Below, piece by piece: positions 49,901-52,900 of a stretch of DNA of 64,000 nt. This stretch comes from Tridacna crocea. Taxonomy: Eukaryota; Mollusca; Bivalvia; Cardiida; Cardiidae. Numbering within the stretch: the first letter of the stretch is position 1; every line of letters starts with the position of its first letter. The translations under genes were made by a program, and so were the position numbers. Below the pieces are notes generated by a model. The model was not told the DNA's origin and did not search any database. It saw only the letters and a program-made list of their open reading frames with translations. Location: assembly GCA_943736015.1 (NCBI GenBank), contig OX031073.1, positions 25,137,210 through 25,201,209 on the forward strand. The letters are read 5' to 3'.

Positions 49901-52900
49901 AATATCTCGTTAGTCTCACAACCATACACTTAGACGCACTATCACGATGGTCTCACGACCACATTACACACATCTTCCCTTTGTTCACACAACCATACAC
50001 TTAGACGCACTGTCACGATAGTCTCGCGACCAAATTACCCACATCTTCCCGTTACTCTCACAAACATACACTTGGACGCACTGTCACGATAGTCTCACGA
50101 CCATATTAACCACATCTTCCCGTTACTCTCACAAACATACACTTAGACGCACTATCACGATTCTCTCACGACCACATTACCCACATCTTCCCGCCAGTCT
50201 CACAAACATACACTTAGACGCACTATCACGATAGTCTCACGACCACATTACCCACATCTTCCCGCCAGTCTCACAAACATACACTTAGACGCACTATCAC
50301 GATAGTCTCACGACCACATTCCCCACATCATCCTATCAGCCACACGGTCATTTACTTAAGCGCACCACCCCGTCATTTATGCAACCATTTACTTAGGCGC
50401 ACGATCACGGTAGTCTTACCAAAACATTACCCATATCTTTCCTTAGTCATACAACCGTACACTAAATGTGCACTATCACTATAGTATCACCACCACATTG
50501 GCCACACCATTTCGAAAGTCAAATAGTCATACTTTTAGGCGCACTGTCTGATAGTCTAACCACAACATTACCCACAACACCCTGTCAGTCACAGAATCAT
50601 TTACATAGGAATAAAATCCCGTAAGTTACGCAACCATAGGCGCACGATCACGATAGTCTCACCAACACATTACCAGCATCATTACGTTAGTTACACTCTC
50701 TCGTTATAGACGCATACAGATACACTATTTCGACAGTAGTGCACCATACTGTTAGACCCACAATCCCGCTAGGCATTCGTCCCTATGGCCGGCGTCACAT
50801 ATGGCCGGCGTCACAATGTGACGCCGGACTTAGGGACAGGTGCTTAGCGGGATTGTAGGTATGAAGAAGTTTTTACTAGTCTCGTATTTTTTCATCTGTC
50901 ACATTTTAAGGTAGGACATGCTTGTTAGAAAACCTTTTTTTATTATTTTGAAATTTTGGAATTGGATGTTATCAAAATTTGAGACAGCAACTTTTCCTTA
51001 TTTTTTATTTTTTTTTTTAACCGGTTGAAAAGAAGCAAATTTATTTTTGCACCAATTACACTTTTCTTTTCAATCAAATTCGACATTTTTCGAAACTGTC
51101 CTAGAAAAGTTAATCATGTTCTACCTTAACCTGCTCTGATGGTCATCAAGTTCTGCTGCAACATGAACAGTGTAGTGCTGTTAGAGATCTCTTGTATTTC
51201 AGGTTAGCCTATCTCTATCCAAGCACGTATCCTTCTGTACATAATCGCAATATACTCTTGTAACCATTTCTGTCTGTCTTTCTGTGGTGCTCTTTATTTC
51301 CGCACGTTTGCTTACAGATTCGGAAAGCATGGAGGAAAATGTGTTGTAAATCAAAAAGCAAAACATTTACCACCGGAAGTACTCCTGATAGTGTTCCTTT
51401 AAAAGCTCATTCTGATTCTACTGAAACTGGTTACAAAACATCGTCTACCGGAACTGAAGTTAAACGATCCAATGTGTATAAAACAGGTGATGAGCAAATT
51501 ATCGTATGAAAAGTTCAAACACACGTGGGATGCAACACTAAAATTTAGGGTACTTTGATAATATCATGTGGAATGAAAGTAGCTTTCTGCAGGATTGGAA
51601 CTTTGCTTTTGTAATTCTGTTGCGTGAATGTGGTAAAAACGAGTAAAATCGCAAATTGAAACCGACTGATGTGGCTTACAATTCAATCCATAGATTAACG
51701 GGCGCTGTTTATTTTGCATGCCTAACAGACGTTGTCTGCGCATGTCATATTCTTCGAAGATTCGACTGTCTTATATGATGCATCACTTCTAGCCCCGAAA
51801 GCGGGCTGACTGTACGCTCTATAAAGTAGCAATGTTGAAAATAGCTTTTACGTATCAATACGTTTGAGGAGAAATGAGACCTGCTTAAAAAGCAACAGAT
51901 TTCTCTAAACTGGTGATCATAGTTGAGTGAATTGCACGAGGTAGCGTTTTATTGGGTAAACCTTTTTTTTTGTTTTATATTCAAAGTAACGGTTGTCGCG
52001 TAGGAAAGTGGTTCGGTTCTGTACCCAGGATGCCCATATCAGATAGATGAGTATTTATAGAATGCCATCTAGCGGGAGATAATGGCCTAACAGAAGGTTG
52101 TCCCCAATGCTTGAACAGCTCACGAAACGTTCCGTATCCTCGTAGGAGCCGAATCATAGCGTTTTTTTCCTCCTTTTTAAAGATCTCCCTTAAACAACAC
52201 GAATAGCGGTTTATCAGCTTCTCGATATATCCGGCGACTTTCTAAGCACACTTGATAGTCAAGCTTTGTAATTAACCCATTTCCACACAATCCCTACTTT
52301 TGACGCCCCTGAGAAAGAAGCCTTTAGAAAACATTGTGGGAAAAGGAGAAAATGCTGGTAACCAGCATTTTCTCCTTTTCCCACAGTGTTTTCTACCCTT
52401 CCCAGAACAAACTTCAATTTTTCAGTCACCTTTATTTTGTCGTCTGCAAATGCTTTCAATTTGAACCAGTCTAAAATTTTGTCGTGTGGTAAAGAGTTTA
52501 AGGGATTTTCACCCCAGGGTGTTTGCCAATTAGCAATTAGTTCACTATTTAGAATTTAGATTGAGACTGGAACTGAGAATGGTTGATGAATTCGAAACTA
52601 GAACTACAGTCCACTAAAAAATATTTTTTTTTAAAAAAAATTCTGTTTTAAAATTCCGAGAACGAAATCATTACTTGGACGTATATTTTTACAGGTAGAA
52701 TCATCTTTTAAATAGAAAATAGTAATTTATTAGTTATTGAAGATCACAAATTAACTACGTGTGTGTAGGGGGCTGTTACCTGGGTGACAGTAGTCTAGGA
52801 CATGATTTTGACATTTTTGTGTCTGGTGAATTAGCACCCGAAGGTTAGAAAAAGCGTATCTCTAAGTTTTTAATCCACGTACATTTAGAATAATATTGAT

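Noticed and set aside
49255-50760. CRISPR-like regular spacing of repeats
   Set aside because: Units are contiguous 71-bp satellite copies with no unique spacers, inside a eukaryotic intron.
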